Shown: positions 45,895 to 57,438, counted from the stretch's first letter. The stretch: DNA of 64,000 bases from Hydrogenophaga pseudoflava (GCF_031020795.1 NZ_JAVHJP010000002.1:186001-250000), one strand, 5' to 3'. The notes: generated from the letters alone by a model not told the origin. Numbers and translations are program-made.

Positions 45895-47340
45895 TCAGGA
45901 ATGGGTGCTTGCAAGCTGGTCGAAAGGCAGTTGCTGTTTCACCAAGATGACCGTGCAGGGCGCATCCATGGCCACCTTGATCGGCACCGTGGCCACAAAG
46001 CGCTGCATCTGCAGTCCGTGCGTGGCCGCGCCCAGGACGATCATGCTCACCTGGTTGCCTTTCGCGTAATGCACCAGCGCCTGTGCCACGTCGCTGGACT
46101 CGAGCACGTGGTACGAGGTCTGATGGCCGCTCAGATCCAGCGGTTGTGCCCACTGTCGAAGCATCGTGAGGTAGCGGCGGTGCACCGCCGTTTCGCTGCG
46201 CTGGCTGTCGGTGCTGCTGGTGGCGCCGGGCGAGATCACCGTCACGCAGGCCAGACGGGCGCCGGGGCGGATGCCAAGCGAACGCCCCACGGCCTGCCGC
46301 AGTGAGTACAGCGTGGCGTCGGTGACGTCGTGGTGCGGCACCGCGACCATCACGATCGGCACCTCCTCGATGTTCTGCGCAGGTTTGGGGCTGGGCTGAT
46401 AGTGTTTGCCGGCGGCCCGGACCCAGCGCTTGAAATGCTCCTTGAACCCGGTGCCGGTGGTGCGCTTGCCGCGCTCTGTGACCGTGACGTCGGCCGGGTG
46501 CGTGAGATCGAACGCCAGGTGTGCGGCGGACGGTTGCCGCTGCGCCGCCTCTGGCTCCAGGCAGCGCAGGATGATTTCCTGCAGCCAGGGCGGCAGATCG
46601 GCCCGCAACGCGCGCGGGGGCCTGGGGTCCATCCACAGGCGCTGACGCAGGCCGGCGTTGCCCTGGGGGGCGCCAAAGGGCAGCTCGCCGGTGGCCAACT
46701 CGTAGAGGATCACGCCGATGGCGAAGATGTCGCTGCGGGAGTCCCCGCGCACGCCCACGATCTGCTCCGGTGCAATCCATGCGGGCGAGCCCACCGCCTT
46801 GCGCAGTTCTTCGGCCAGCAGGTCGGGGAAGTGGGCATGGCAGGAGAGGCCGAAGTCCAGCAGCACCGCAGTACCGTCGGGGCGTATCAGCACATTGGCC
46901 GGCTTGAGGTCGTGGTGACACACGTTCTGCCTGTGCAGGCTGTGCACCGCATGTGCCAGCGCCGCGCCCAGCCGGGCGATCTCTTCGGGAGAAAGCGGTG
47001 TGTGCGGCTCACCGGGACGAGCAAGCCAGTGGTCCAGGGTGCGCCCCTCCACGTACTCCATCACGAGATAAGGAATGTGGTTCAGGTCGCCCGCCGCCAC
47101 GAACCGGGGCACGTGCGGGCCGCTGAGCACTTGCAGCAACTGGTGTTCCACCTCGAAGCTGACAATGTTCTCTGCGCCATCCCCGGCGGTCATGCGCGGG
47201 ATCTTCATCACCATGCGAAAGCCGGGGTCGCTGGTGCCATTGGCGTAGTGCACCGCATAGATGTGCGCCATGCCGCCCGAATGAATGCACTCATCCACCA
47301 CGAACCCGTCCAGCGGGGTGCCCGGTTCGAGCAGTTTCAT
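45895..47340 (-). CDS. Ser/Thr protein kinase fused to a UspA domain
   Basis: 481 residues. Residues about 12-275 form a Hanks-type kinase: glycine-loop region IHSGGMAHIYAV, Lys46 (MVMKIPRM), HHDLKPANV with catalytic Asp144 and Asn149, and DFG Asp162; activation segment ends in GSPAWIAPEQ. Residues 327-475 form a universal-stress-protein domain ending LGAATHGLQMQRFVATVPIKV AMDAPCTVILVK, which lacks a clear GX9G(S/T) loop only in part. No transmembrane helix, so cytosolic. The metallophosphoesterase gene is 9 bases upstream on the same strand. Inference: phosphorylation cascade that binds a small ligand or ATP through the UspA domain. Confidence 0.93.
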   Translation of the reverse strand: MKLLEPGTPLDGFVVDECIHSGGMAHIYAVHYANGTSDPGFRMVMKIPRMTAGDGAENIVSFEVEHQLLQVLSGPHVPRFVAAGDLNHIPYLVMEYVEGRTLDHWLARPGEPHTPLSPEEIARLGAALAHAVHSLHRQNVCHHDLKPANVLIRPDGTAVLLDFGLSCHAHFPDLLAEELRKAVGSPAWIAPEQIVGVRGDSRSDIFAIGVILYELATGELPFGAPQGNAGLRQRLWMDPRPPRALRADLPPWLQEIILRCLEPEAAQRQPSAAHLAFDLTHPADVTVTERGKRTTGTGFKEHFKRWVRAAGKHYQPSPKPAQNIEEVPIVMVAVPHHDVTDATLYSLRQAVGRSLGIRPGARLACVTVISPGATSSTDSQRSETAVHRRYLTMLRQWAQPLDLSGHQTSYHVLESSDVAQALVHYAKGNQVSMIVLGAATHGLQMQRFVATVPIKVAMDAPCTVILVKQQLPFDQLASTHS

Positions 47341-47349
47341 CGGACCTGC

Positions 47350-48102
47350 CTACCTTCCCTCTTCAAGCCGTTTGGCGAAAAACTGCGGCAGGCCGGCGCG
47401 CCTGACGGACGCCGCCGCGGCCATGTGGTCATAAGGCACTCGATGGAATGTCAGCCACGACCGTTGAAGGTCGAACACTGCGTACATGGCGGTCGGCTGG
47501 CCGTCGCGCGGTTGACCGACCGAACCGATGGTTGCGATCCATTGGCGGTGCCCTGGTGTCGGAATGGCCACGCCCGGTGTGGGCTGGAACGCCATGAGTC
47601 CCCGGCCACTGCCTTTGTAGTAGAGCGTCTGGTGGTGCACATGGCCACCGAACACGTAGCGAATGCCGGGATGGGTGAGCGCTGCTTCAAGGCTGGCGGA
47701 CGCGCTGCGTTCGTCGCTGACATAGCGCCATTTCTCAGGCTCGTCGGCACTGGCATGCACAAGAAAGCAGGGGCCGAGGGTGGCGGTCAGCGGTGAGGTG
47801 GCCAAGAAGTCGCGCTGCTCGGAGCTGAGCTGCTCATGGGTCCAGCGTGCGCCCTCATCAGCCATCTGCGCGGTCTGTGCCGGCGGGCTGACCGCCAGCG
47901 CATCGTGATTGCCCTTGAGGACCACCGCGCCCTGTTGCGCCAGCTCCATCACCTTGTCCATCACCGCCGCCGGATCGCCGCCATAGCCGACCAAGTCTCC
48001 CAGCAAGGCGAACCGGTCGCAGGCGGCGAGGCGCGCGTGGGCGAGGCAGGCCTCCAAGGCCTGGAGGTTGGCGTGCAGATCGGAGAGCAGGGCGAGTCGC
48101 AT
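47350..48102 (-). CDS. Calcineurin-like metallophosphoesterase (YfcE/PrpA-like)
   Basis: 250 residues of the metallophosphatase fold: DLHANLQAL near residue 8 (Asp, His), GDLVGYGGDP, GNHDAL (Asn, His), and GGHVHHQTL (His pair), all the dimetal ligands. Members with this compact form act on proteins or nucleotides; here it is directly upstream of the kinase, so it may dephosphorylate kinase substrates. This is inference. Stop lies 9 bases before the kinase ATG. Confidence 0.86.
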   Translation of the reverse strand: MRLALLSDLHANLQALEACLAHARLAACDRFALLGDLVGYGGDPAAVMDKVMELAQQGAVVLKGNHDALAVSPPAQTAQMADEGARWTHEQLSSEQRDFLATSPLTATLGPCFLVHASADEPEKWRYVSDERSASASLEAALTHPGIRYVFGGHVHHQTLYYKGSGRGLMAFQPTPGVAIPTPGHRQWIATIGSVGQPRDGQPTAMYAVFDLQRSWLTFHRVPYDHMAAAASVRRAGLPQFFAKRLEEGR

Positions 48103-48123
48103 GTCCAGGGGGTACGCTGTGGC

Positions 48124-48600
48124 TCAGGACTCCGGCACCCCCAGCGCCCGTGCCAGCTCTCGGCCGGCCTCCAGCCCCGCGGCCTTCCGGATGGCAGGCA
48201 GCAGCGCGAGCAGTTCGTCGAACCCTTGTGCCGCCTCTACCGAGAGATTGAGCTTGAAGCCTCGCAGGCCGAGACCCGCGGTCAGTCGCGTGGCAGTGGT
48301 GTAGGCGGCCCGGTAGCGCTCGGCCGGTGTGCGGGTGTCGGCCGTTTCGGCTGCTGGCGCCGCAGCAGGAGCCGCGGCGGGGACAGCCGACTGGGCCGGG
48401 CCGGTCGCCTGCAGAAGCTGCTTGTCCAGCAGGTCGTGAATGTCGGTCTGGGTCACGCCCAGGCCACTGGTGGAGGCGAGCACTTCAGCCAGCGTCCGTT
48501 GGCCGTCGAACAGGATGAAGGCGGCCCGCTGGCGCGCGGACATCTGCACCGAGCGCTGCTTGAACGCCAGTTGTCCCGCCTCGGTTTTGAGGTATGGCAC
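48124..48600 (-). CDS. Hypothetical protein with winged-helix-like N-terminus
   Basis: From GTG at 48600, 158 residues; the open frame continues upstream but overlaps the 65-residue membrane gene. Residues about 12-60 (QRSVQMSARQRAAFILFDGQR ...) look like a small helical DNA- or ligand-binding domain, then an Ala/Pro-rich linker, then a second helical domain. No RBS is obvious. No recognised family. It lies 21 bases before the phosphoesterase gene on the same strand, so it probably belongs to the kinase cluster. Confidence 0.6.
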   Translation of the reverse strand: MPYLKTEAGQLAFKQRSVQMSARQRAAFILFDGQRTLAEVLASTSGLGVTQTDIHDLLDKQLLQATGPAQSAVPAAAPAAAPAAETADTRTPAERYRAAYTTATRLTAGLGLRGFKLNLSVEAAQGFDELLALLPAIRKAAGLEAGRELARALGVPES

Positions 48601-48637
48601 TTTTATTGGTCGCCCGGGAGCGCCTCTGGTGCGGTGC

Positions 48638-48835
48638 TTACTGCTTGGCCGGCTCGGCAGGGGCTGCGGCTGGCGCGGCGGCCGGTGCAGGGGCCTCGGC
48701 CGGTTTGGCGGGCTCGGAGTGGGTCGCCTCCGCGCCGTGCTTCTCACCGCCCATGTCGATGTCGCCACCGCTCTTCATGAGCATGAACAGGGCGAGTGCT
48801 GCGAAGACGATGAAACCGAGGAGGATCTTGATCAT
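48638..48835 (-). CDS. Small membrane protein with Ala/Pro/Glu tail
   Basis: 65 residues: one helix at about 3-20 (ILLGFIVFAALALFMLMK), then a Gly/Asp/Glu/His and Ala/Pro-rich tail. AGGACCC lies upstream of ATG. A longer overlapping frame on the same strand is an artefact. First gene of the phosphatase-kinase cluster, 105 bases after the permease stop. Function unknown. Confidence 0.6.
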   Translation of the reverse strand: MIKILLGFIVFAALALFMLMKSGGDIDMGGEKHGAEATHSEPAKPAEAPAPAAAPAAAPAEPAKQ

Positions 48836-48853
48836 GAAAAGGGTCCTTGCTGG

Positions 48854-48880
48854 AAAAAGAAGCCCATGCAGAGCATGGGC
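48854..48880 (-). terminator. Terminator after the MHS permease gene
   Basis: Minus strand: GCCCATGC (48880-48873), loop TCT, GCATGGGC (48869-48862), then TTCTTTTTCC. It separates the permease from the small membrane gene of the kinase cluster. Confidence 0.85.
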
Positions 48881-48940
48881 CGGTGGGGGAAACTCCTCGC
48901 AGGCCCGGGTGGCGCGTGACCACCCGAAGCCCGGAGCGTG

Positions 48941-50701
48941 TCAGTCGTTGGCGTAGATGTCCACGTCCTTGGTTTCCTTGACGAACAGCATGCCGATGAC
49001 GAAGGTCGCTGCGGCGATGATGATCGGATACCAGAGGCCGTTGTACATGTTGCCGGTCTGCGCCACGATGGCGAACGCCGTGGTGGGCAGCAGGCCGCCG
49101 AACCAGCCGTTGCCGATGTGATAAGGCAGCGACATGGAGGTGTAGCGGATGCGGGTCGGGAACAGTTCCACCAGCATGGCGGCGATCGGGCCGTAGACCA
49201 TGGTCACCAGAATCACCAGGTAGGTCAGGATGACGATGATGGTGAGCTTGTCGACCTTGGCGGGGTCGGCCTTGGTCGGGTAGCCGGCGGCCTTCAGGGC
49301 GGCGCCCAGTTCGGCGGTCAGCGTGGCGTCCTTGGCTTTCTTCTCGTCCGACAGCGCGGCCACAGCGTCCTGGGCAGCCTTGAGGGCCTTGGCGTCGGCG
49401 TTGCCGGCGGCGGTCATGTCGGCCACCTTCTTCTCGGCAGCGGCCTTGGCGGCGGCGATCTGCTCAGGCGTCACGGCGACGTTGATGACCTTGTCGCCGA
49501 CCTTGATGGTGGCAGGCGTGCCGGCCGGAGCGACCTCGTTGTCGTAGCTCACGGATGCGCCAGCCAGCTTCTGCTTGGCGATGTCGCAGGTGCTGGTGAA
49601 CTTCTTGGTGCCGGTCGGGTTGAACTGGAACGAGCACTCGGCCGGGTCGGCGGTCACGACCACCTTGCTGGCTTGCTGGGCGGCGTGCAGGTCGGGGTTG
49701 GCGGCCTTGGTCAGGGCGGTGAAGACCGGGAAGTAGGTCAGGGCGCCCAGCAGGCAGCCGGCCATGATGATGGGCTTGCGACCGATCCTGTCGGACAGGG
49801 CGCCGAACACCACGAAGAACGGGGTACCGATCACCAGCGACGCGGCGACCAGGATGTTGGCGGTCGCGCCGTCCACCTTCAGGGCTTGGGTCAGGAAGAA
49901 CAGGGCATAGAACTGGCCGGTGTACCAGACCACGGCCTGACCCATCACCAGGCCGACCAGGGCCAGGATCACGATCTTCAGGTTCTTCCACTGGCCGAAG
50001 GACTCGGACAGGGGGGCCTTGGAGGTCTTGCCCTCGGCCTTCATCTTCTGGAAGGCGGGCGACTCGTTCATGGACAGACGGATCCACACCGAGATGGCCA
50101 GCAGCAGGATGGAAACCAGGAACGGCACGCGCCAGCCCCAGTCGGCGAAGGCCTCTTCACCCACGATCGTGCGGGTGCTCAGGATCACCATCAGCGACAG
50201 GAACAGACCCAGCGTGGCGGTGGTCTGGATCCAGGCGGTGTAGGCGCCGCGCTTGCCTTGCGGGGCGTGTTCGGCCACGTAGGTGGCTGCGCCACCATAC
50301 TCGCCGCCCAGTGCCAGGCCCTGCAGCATGCGCAGGATGATCAGGATGACCGGGGCGGCCACGCCGATGGAGGCGTAGTTGGGCAGCACACCGACGATGA
50401 AGGTTGCGCCGCCCATGATCAGGATGGTGACCAGGAAGGTGTACTTGCGGCCGATCATGTCGCCCAGCCGGCCGAACACGATGGCGCCGAAGGGGCGGAC
50501 GATGAAGCCGGCGGCGAACGCCAGCAGCGCGAAGATGAAGGCCGAGCCTTGGTCAAGGCCGCTGAAAAACTGCTTCGCGATGATGGCCGCGAGGGAGCCG
50601 TACAGATAGAAGTCGTACCACTCGAACACGGTGCCGAGGGACGACGCAAAGATCACCTTGCGTTCCTCGGCCGTCATAGGCCGGGCTGCTGTTGTCGCCA
50701 T
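48941..50701 (-). CDS. MFS permease of the metabolite:H+ symporter (MHS) family with a long periplasmic insertion
   Basis: 586 residues against about 430-450 for ordinary MHS members. N-terminal motif SSLGTVFEWYDFYLYGSLAAI and cytoplasmic loop GRLGDMIGRK fix the family; GALSDRIGRKP (about 300-310) marks loop 8-9. The extra sequence, about residues 331-485, lies between helices 9 and 10 and should face the periplasm. It holds a Cys pair (C356, C372) and a heptad-like Ala/Lys-rich helix. MHS substrates include proline, citrate, alpha-ketoglutarate, shikimate and benzoate-like carboxylates. A TAGGG-N5-CCCTA repeat lies upstream. Confidence 0.88.
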   Translation of the reverse strand: MATTAARPMTAEERKVIFASSLGTVFEWYDFYLYGSLAAIIAKQFFSGLDQGSAFIFALLAFAAGFIVRPFGAIVFGRLGDMIGRKYTFLVTILIMGGATFIVGVLPNYASIGVAAPVILIILRMLQGLALGGEYGGAATYVAEHAPQGKRGAYTAWIQTTATLGLFLSLMVILSTRTIVGEEAFADWGWRVPFLVSILLLAISVWIRLSMNESPAFQKMKAEGKTSKAPLSESFGQWKNLKIVILALVGLVMGQAVVWYTGQFYALFFLTQALKVDGATANILVAASLVIGTPFFVVFGALSDRIGRKPIIMAGCLLGALTYFPVFTALTKAANPDLHAAQQASKVVVTADPAECSFQFNPTGTKKFTSTCDIAKQKLAGASVSYDNEVAPAGTPATIKVGDKVINVAVTPEQIAAAKAAAEKKVADMTAAGNADAKALKAAQDAVAALSDEKKAKDATLTAELGAALKAAGYPTKADPAKVDKLTIIVILTYLVILVTMVYGPIAAMLVELFPTRIRYTSMSLPYHIGNGWFGGLLPTTAFAIVAQTGNMYNGLWYPIIIAAATFVIGMLFVKETKDVDIYAND

Positions 50702-50824
50702 GAATTGGTCTCCAGTTAATAACGATGCGGCGTCCTTATCGAGGTCGCCTGAAATCGATTTTTTGGAGGTCGCCTGACGGCGTTCTGACGAAATGACACA
50801 AACGCCCGGCAGGGTTGGGATTTC

Positions 50825-50839
50825 TAGGGTTAGTCCCTA
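50825..50839. promoter_or_regulatory. TAGGG-N5-CCCTA inverted repeat upstream of the MHS permease
   Basis: Perfect 5-base arms (50825-50829 and 50835-50839), spacer TTAGT, in the 169-base gap between ppsR and the permease start. A related repeat, GAGGG-N5-CCCTC, lies at 45819-45833 upstream of yjcH-actP. Confidence 0.4.
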
Positions 50840-50870
50840 CCCGAACGCGTTAGGTGTTTTCCCGGGGGTG

Positions 50871-51692
50871 TCAGTAGGCCAGCCGCTCGGGCCGGATTTC
50901 TTGCAGGATGGTGGTGGCGATTTCTTCGATCGACTTGGTCGTGGTCGAGAGCCAGCGAATGCCTTCGCGGCGCATCATGGCTTCGGCCTCGTTGACCTCG
51001 GCCCGGCAGTTTTCGAGGCTCGCGTAGCGCGAATTGGGGCGCCGCTCGTTGCGGATTTCCGAAAGCCGTTCAGGGGCGATGGTCAGTCCGAAGATCTTCT
51101 TTCGATGAGGCATCAGCGCCGGGGGCAGCTTGCGGCGCTCGAAGTCCTCGGGGATCAGCGGGTAGTTCGATGCCTTGAGGCCGTGCTGCATGGCCAGGTA
51201 GAGCGAGGTCGGCGTCTTGCCGCTGCGGCTGACACCCACCAGGATCACGTCCGAACCCTCCAGATCCTTGTGGCTCTGGCCGTCGTCGTGCATCAGTGCG
51301 AAGTTGATCGCTTCGATGCGGTCGTTGTACTCCTTGCTTTTGGAGGCGTCCGAGAAGCGGCCGACCCGGTGGTTGGACTTGATGCCCAGTTCGGCCTCCA
51401 ATGGCTCGACGAAGGTGCCGAACATGTCCAGCATCATGCCGGTGCAGTGTTCCTTGACCACCGCCAGCACCTCCATGTTGACCACGGTGGCGAACACCAG
51501 GGGACGCCGGCCCTCGACTTCGGCGGTGTGGTTGATCTGGCGGACCGCCTGGTGGGCCTTGTCCACGCTGTCCAGAAACGGAAGGCGCACCCGGCGGACA
51601 GTGGTCTCGAACTGGGCCAGGATGGCGTTGCCGAAGGTCTCGGCGGTGATGCCGGTGCCATCGGAGATGAAAAAGACAGTGCGGTTGGGCAT
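50871..51692 (-). CDS. ppsR: PEP synthase regulatory protein PpsR (DUF299)
   Basis: Bifunctional kinase/phosphorylase that inactivates (ADP-dependent) and reactivates PEP synthase by Thr phosphorylation. 273 residues from [14 protein letters not shown]; the N-terminal 13-codon extension is less likely. The P-loop GVSRSGKT is at 153-160. Divergent from ppsA, its target, with 215 bases between. The pair is conserved in proteobacteria. Confidence 0.95.
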   Translation of the reverse strand: MPNRTVFFISDGTGITAETFGNAILAQFETTVRRVRLPFLDSVDKAHQAVRQINHTAEVEGRRPLVFATVVNMEVLAVVKEHCTGMMLDMFGTFVEPLEAELGIKSNHRVGRFSDASKSKEYNDRIEAINFALMHDDGQSHKDLEGSDVILVGVSRSGKTPTSLYLAMQHGLKASNYPLIPEDFERRKLPPALMPHRKKIFGLTIAPERLSEIRNERRPNSRYASLENCRAEVNEAEAMMRREGIRWLSTTTKSIEEIATTILQEIRPERLAY

Positions 51693-51907
51693 GGCGGGCG
51701 TGGGTTGCGTTTCAAGAAATTTCAGGACCACCCCGCGCCGATTTCACGGGGGCGCAGGGCGCCGGGTGGCCCGAGGCTGGCGGCACCATCCTACAATCAC
51801 GGGCGCCCAGAATGCTTGCCCCCTGCCCGGTGCACGACCCATAACAGAACCACAGGTCACCCGCTGGCGCATGGAGCCCCCCGGTTTTTCAACCTTAGGA
51901 GTCTTCC

Positions 51908-54307
<2,400 letters not shown>

Positions 54308-54331
54308 CCGGGGACATCTGAACGTCGGAAC

Positions 54332-54360
54332 GGCCGGGCTCTGCCCGGCCTTTTTTCTTT
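54332..54360 (+). terminator. Terminator after ppsA
   Basis: GGCCGGGC (54332-54339), loop TCT, GCCCGGCC (54343-54350), then TTTTTTCTTT. Confidence 0.92.
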
Positions 54361-54450
54361 GCGCTCCTGCGTAAGGCCGGGGTCAGTGCCTGGCGCACAA
54401 TCGGATCCAAAGGCGGCCCCACGAGGCCGCCGCCGACCGAGGAGACGCGC

Positions 54451-54672
54451 ATGTTTCAAGGACTGGACGCCCAACGCCTGGTGGCCCTGTTCGTGGCCGG
54501 GCTTGCACTGTTCAACTTTCCGCTGCTCGCGCTGTGGGACCACGACGTCCGGGTGCTGGGCCTGCCCCTGTTTCCGGCGGCGCTGTTCCTGATCTGGGGC
54601 CTGTTGATCGCTGCACTCGCCTGGATCGTCGAGCGTTCGCCCGAAGGCGCACCAGAGGGCGGGCGCCACTGA
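54451..54672 (+). CDS. Small two-helix membrane protein upstream of the symporter-kinase
   Basis: 73 residues with helices at about 10-30 and 40-62, charged ends, and GAGGAGACGCGC before ATG. It is 3 bases from the kinase gene. Position and topology recall the DUF4212/DUF485-type small partners of sodium:solute symporters (compare yjcH-actP and the 63081 gene), so I infer it helps the symporter half of the kinase; the sequence itself matches no family I know. Confidence 0.7.
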   Translation: MFQGLDAQRLVALFVAGLALFNFPLLALWDHDVRVLGLPLFPAALFLIWGLLIAALAWIVERSPEGAPEGGRH

Positions 54673-54675
54673 GCC

Positions 54676-57438
54676 ATGTTGTCCGCCCCGCTGGTCATCG
54701 GCGTCTCCTTTGCCTACCTGTTGCTGCTGTTCGCAGTGGCCTACTGGGGCGACCGGCGCGCGCAGGCCGGGCGCTCGGTCATCGGCAATGCCTGGGTCTA
54801 CGCGCTGTCGATGGCGGTGTACTGCACCGCCTGGACCTATTTCGGCAGCGTCGGTCGCGCCGCCAGCTCAGGGATCTGGTTCCTGCCGATCTACCTGGGG
54901 CCGATGCTGGCCATGGTTCTGGCCTGGATGGTGGTGCGCAAGATGATCCGCATCGCCCGCACCTACCGCATCACCTCGATCGCCGACTTCATCGCCAGTC
55001 GCTACGGCAAGAGCCCGCTGCTGGGAGGTCTGGTGACGCTGATCACGCTGGTGGGCATCGTCCCTTACATCGCCCTGCAGCTCAAGGCGATTGCCAGCGG
55101 TTACGCGGTGCTGACCTCGCCGCTGGGCGCGGTGGCCGCGCCGCCGCCACAGTGGTGGCGCGACAGCACGCTGTACGTGGCGCTGGCGCTGGCCGGCTTC
55201 ACCATGGTCTTCGGTGCCCGGCATCTGGACAGCACCGAACGCCACGAAGGCATGGTGGCGGCCATCGCTTTCGAGTCGGTGGTCAAGCTGGTGGCCTTTC
55301 TGTCGGTGGGCGTGTTTGTCTCCTACGGCCTTTACGGCGGGCTGGGGGATCTGTTCGAGAAGGCCGCTGGGCAGGATGCTGTCCACCGCCTGCTGCAGTT
55401 CGACCAGGGCCAGCCCTTCGCCTACGCCCAATGGACCGGGCAGACCCTGCTGGCCATGCTGTCGGTGCTGTTCCTGCCGCGCCAGTTCCAGGTGATGGTG
55501 GTGGAGAACGTTCAGGAGCAGCACCTGCGCCGCGCGGTCTGGGTGTTTCCGCTCTACCTGTTGCTGATCAACCTGTTCGTGTTGCCGATCGCCATCGGTG
55601 GGCTGATGCACTTCGGCCCCGGGCGCATGGACCCGGAGACCTTCGTGCTCTCGCTGCCGCTGTCCGAGGGCATGCACGGTCTGGCGCTGCTGGCCTTCGT
55701 GGGCGGACTGTCGGCCGCCACAGGCATGGTAATCGTGGAAGCGATCGCGGTGTCGACCATGCTCTGCAACGACCTGGTGATGCCGCTGCTGCTGCGCAGC
55801 CGCCGCGCCGGCATGCGCTCGGCCAGCGACCTGACCGGCCTGCTGCTGCTGATCCGGCGCCTGGCCATCCTGCTGATCCTGTTGCTCGGGTACCTGTACT
55901 TCCACTTGGCGGGCGAGGCCTACGCCCTGGTGAGCATCGGTCTGATCAGCTTTGCTGCGGTGGCGCAGTTCGCGCCGGCCATGCTGGGCGGCATGTACTG
56001 GAAGGGCGGCACGCAGCGTGGGGCGCTGGCCGGGCTGGTGCTCGGCTTCGGGTTCTGGGCCTTTACGCTGATGCTGCCATCGCTCGCCAAGTCCGGCTGG
56101 TTGCACGATGGCTTTCTGGTCCACGGCCTGTTCGGATGGTCGTGGCTCAGGCCCGAGGCGTTCCTGGGTCTGAGCGGGTTGGACAACCTGACCCATGCGC
56201 TGTTCTGGAGCCTGCTGGTCAACGTCGGCGCCTATGTCGGGGTCTCGCTCTGGCGGGCGCCTTCGGCGGCGGAGATCAGCCAGGCGCTGCTGTTCGTCGA
56301 CGTGTTTCACCGCACCGAGGGCGCGCGCCCGGTGTTCTGGCAGGGGCGGGCGCAGGTGCCCGACCTGCAGGCTCTGATGACCCGCTTCCTTGGTGCCGCA
56401 CGGGCCGGCCAGCTGCTGCAGGCCCACGCGCGCGGCCGGGGGGTGGCGCACGTGGCCGACATCCCCGCCGATGCGCGCCTGGTGCAGTTCGTGGAGACGC
56501 AGCTGGCCGGCGCCATCGGCAGCGCCTCGGCCCGGGTGATGGTCGCTTCGGTGGCCGAGGAAGAGCAGCTTGACCTCGACGACGTGATGCGCATCCTGGA
56601 CGAGGCGTCCCAGCTGCGCGCATATTCGAAGGCGCTGGAGGACAAGTCACAGTCGCTGGAGCGCGCCACCGCCGAGTTGCGGGAGGCCAATGAGAAGCTG
56701 CAGAGCCTGGACCGGCTCAAGGACGACTTCATGTCCTCGGTGACGCACGAGTTGCGCACGCCCTTGACCTCGATCAGGGCCCTGTCGGAACTGATGCGGG
56801 ACGATGATTCCATGGCGCTGGCGCAGCGGCAGCAGTTTCTGGGCATCATCGTGACCGAGGCCGAACGCCTGAGCCGCCTGGTCAACCAGGTGCTGGACAT
56901 GGCCAAGATCGAAGCCGGGCACGCGGAATGGACGGTGGCCGATGTGGATCTGCGCGAGATTGCAGAGCAAGCGGCCGAAAGCATGGCCGAGATGTACCGC
57001 GAGCGCGACGTGGCCCTGGTGCGGGAGCTGGCCAGTGACGTGCCCCTGGTGGCGGCCGACGACGACCGCCTGACCCAGGTGGTGCTGAACCTGCTGTCGA
57101 ACGCGCTGAAGTACGCGCCGCACGAGAACGGGCGCGTGAGCTTGCGGCTGGACCGCGTGGGCGACGCCGTGCGCATCGAGGTGGAGGACAACGGTCCCGG
57201 CATTCCACCGGACCAGCAGGCGATGGTGTTCGAGAAGTTCCGGCAGGTGGCCGGTGACGCGCACTACCGGCCCGGCGGCACGGGGCTGGGGTTGCCCATC
57301 AGCCGCCAGATCGTCGAACACTTCGGCGGACGCATGTGGCTGCGGTCCGAGCCAGGGCAGGGTGCCTGCTTCGGGTTCTCGCTGCCCGTGAGCGCCGCAC
57401 ATCAACCGATCGACCCCCAGAGGAGACAAGCAACATGA
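54676..57438 (+). CDS. Sodium:solute symporter-histidine kinase fusion (CrbS-like)
   Basis: 920 residues. About residues 1-500 are a 13-helix SSS transporter; VYCTAWTYFGSVGRAASSGI and ALQLKAIASGYAVL are typical of the PutP-like sensors. After a linker and coiled-coil region, a HisKA domain has the phosphoacceptor His691 in SVTHELRTPLTS, and the HATPase domain (about 795-905) has N, G1 (VEDNGPGIP) and G2 (GGTGLGLPISRQIVEHFGGRM) boxes. So it is an active sensor kinase. Relatives CbrA and CrbS respond to histidine and acetate. The stop overlaps the response-regulator ATG. Confidence 0.94.
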   Translation: MLSAPLVIGVSFAYLLLLFAVAYWGDRRAQAGRSVIGNAWVYALSMAVYCTAWTYFGSVGRAASSGIWFLPIYLGPMLAMVLAWMVVRKMIRIARTYRITSIADFIASRYGKSPLLGGLVTLITLVGIVPYIALQLKAIASGYAVLTSPLGAVAAPPPQWWRDSTLYVALALAGFTMVFGARHLDSTERHEGMVAAIAFESVVKLVAFLSVGVFVSYGLYGGLGDLFEKAAGQDAVHRLLQFDQGQPFAYAQWTGQTLLAMLSVLFLPRQFQVMVVENVQEQHLRRAVWVFPLYLLLINLFVLPIAIGGLMHFGPGRMDPETFVLSLPLSEGMHGLALLAFVGGLSAATGMVIVEAIAVSTMLCNDLVMPLLLRSRRAGMRSASDLTGLLLLIRRLAILLILLLGYLYFHLAGEAYALVSIGLISFAAVAQFAPAMLGGMYWKGGTQRGALAGLVLGFGFWAFTLMLPSLAKSGWLHDGFLVHGLFGWSWLRPEAFLGLSGLDNLTHALFWSLLVNVGAYVGVSLWRAPSAAEISQALLFVDVFHRTEGARPVFWQGRAQVPDLQALMTRFLGAARAGQLLQAHARGRGVAHVADIPADARLVQFVETQLAGAIGSASARVMVASVAEEEQLDLDDVMRILDEASQLRAYSKALEDKSQSLERATAELREANEKLQSLDRLKDDFMSSVTHELRTPLTSIRALSELMRDDDSMALAQRQQFLGIIVTEAERLSRLVNQVLDMAKIEAGHAEWTVADVDLREIAEQAAESMAEMYRERDVALVRELASDVPLVAADDDRLTQVVLNLLSNALKYAPHENGRVSLRLDRVGDAVRIEVEDNGPGIPPDQQAMVFEKFRQVAGDAHYRPGGTGLGLPISRQIVEHFGGRMWLRSEPGQGACFGFSLPVSAAHQPIDPQRRQAT

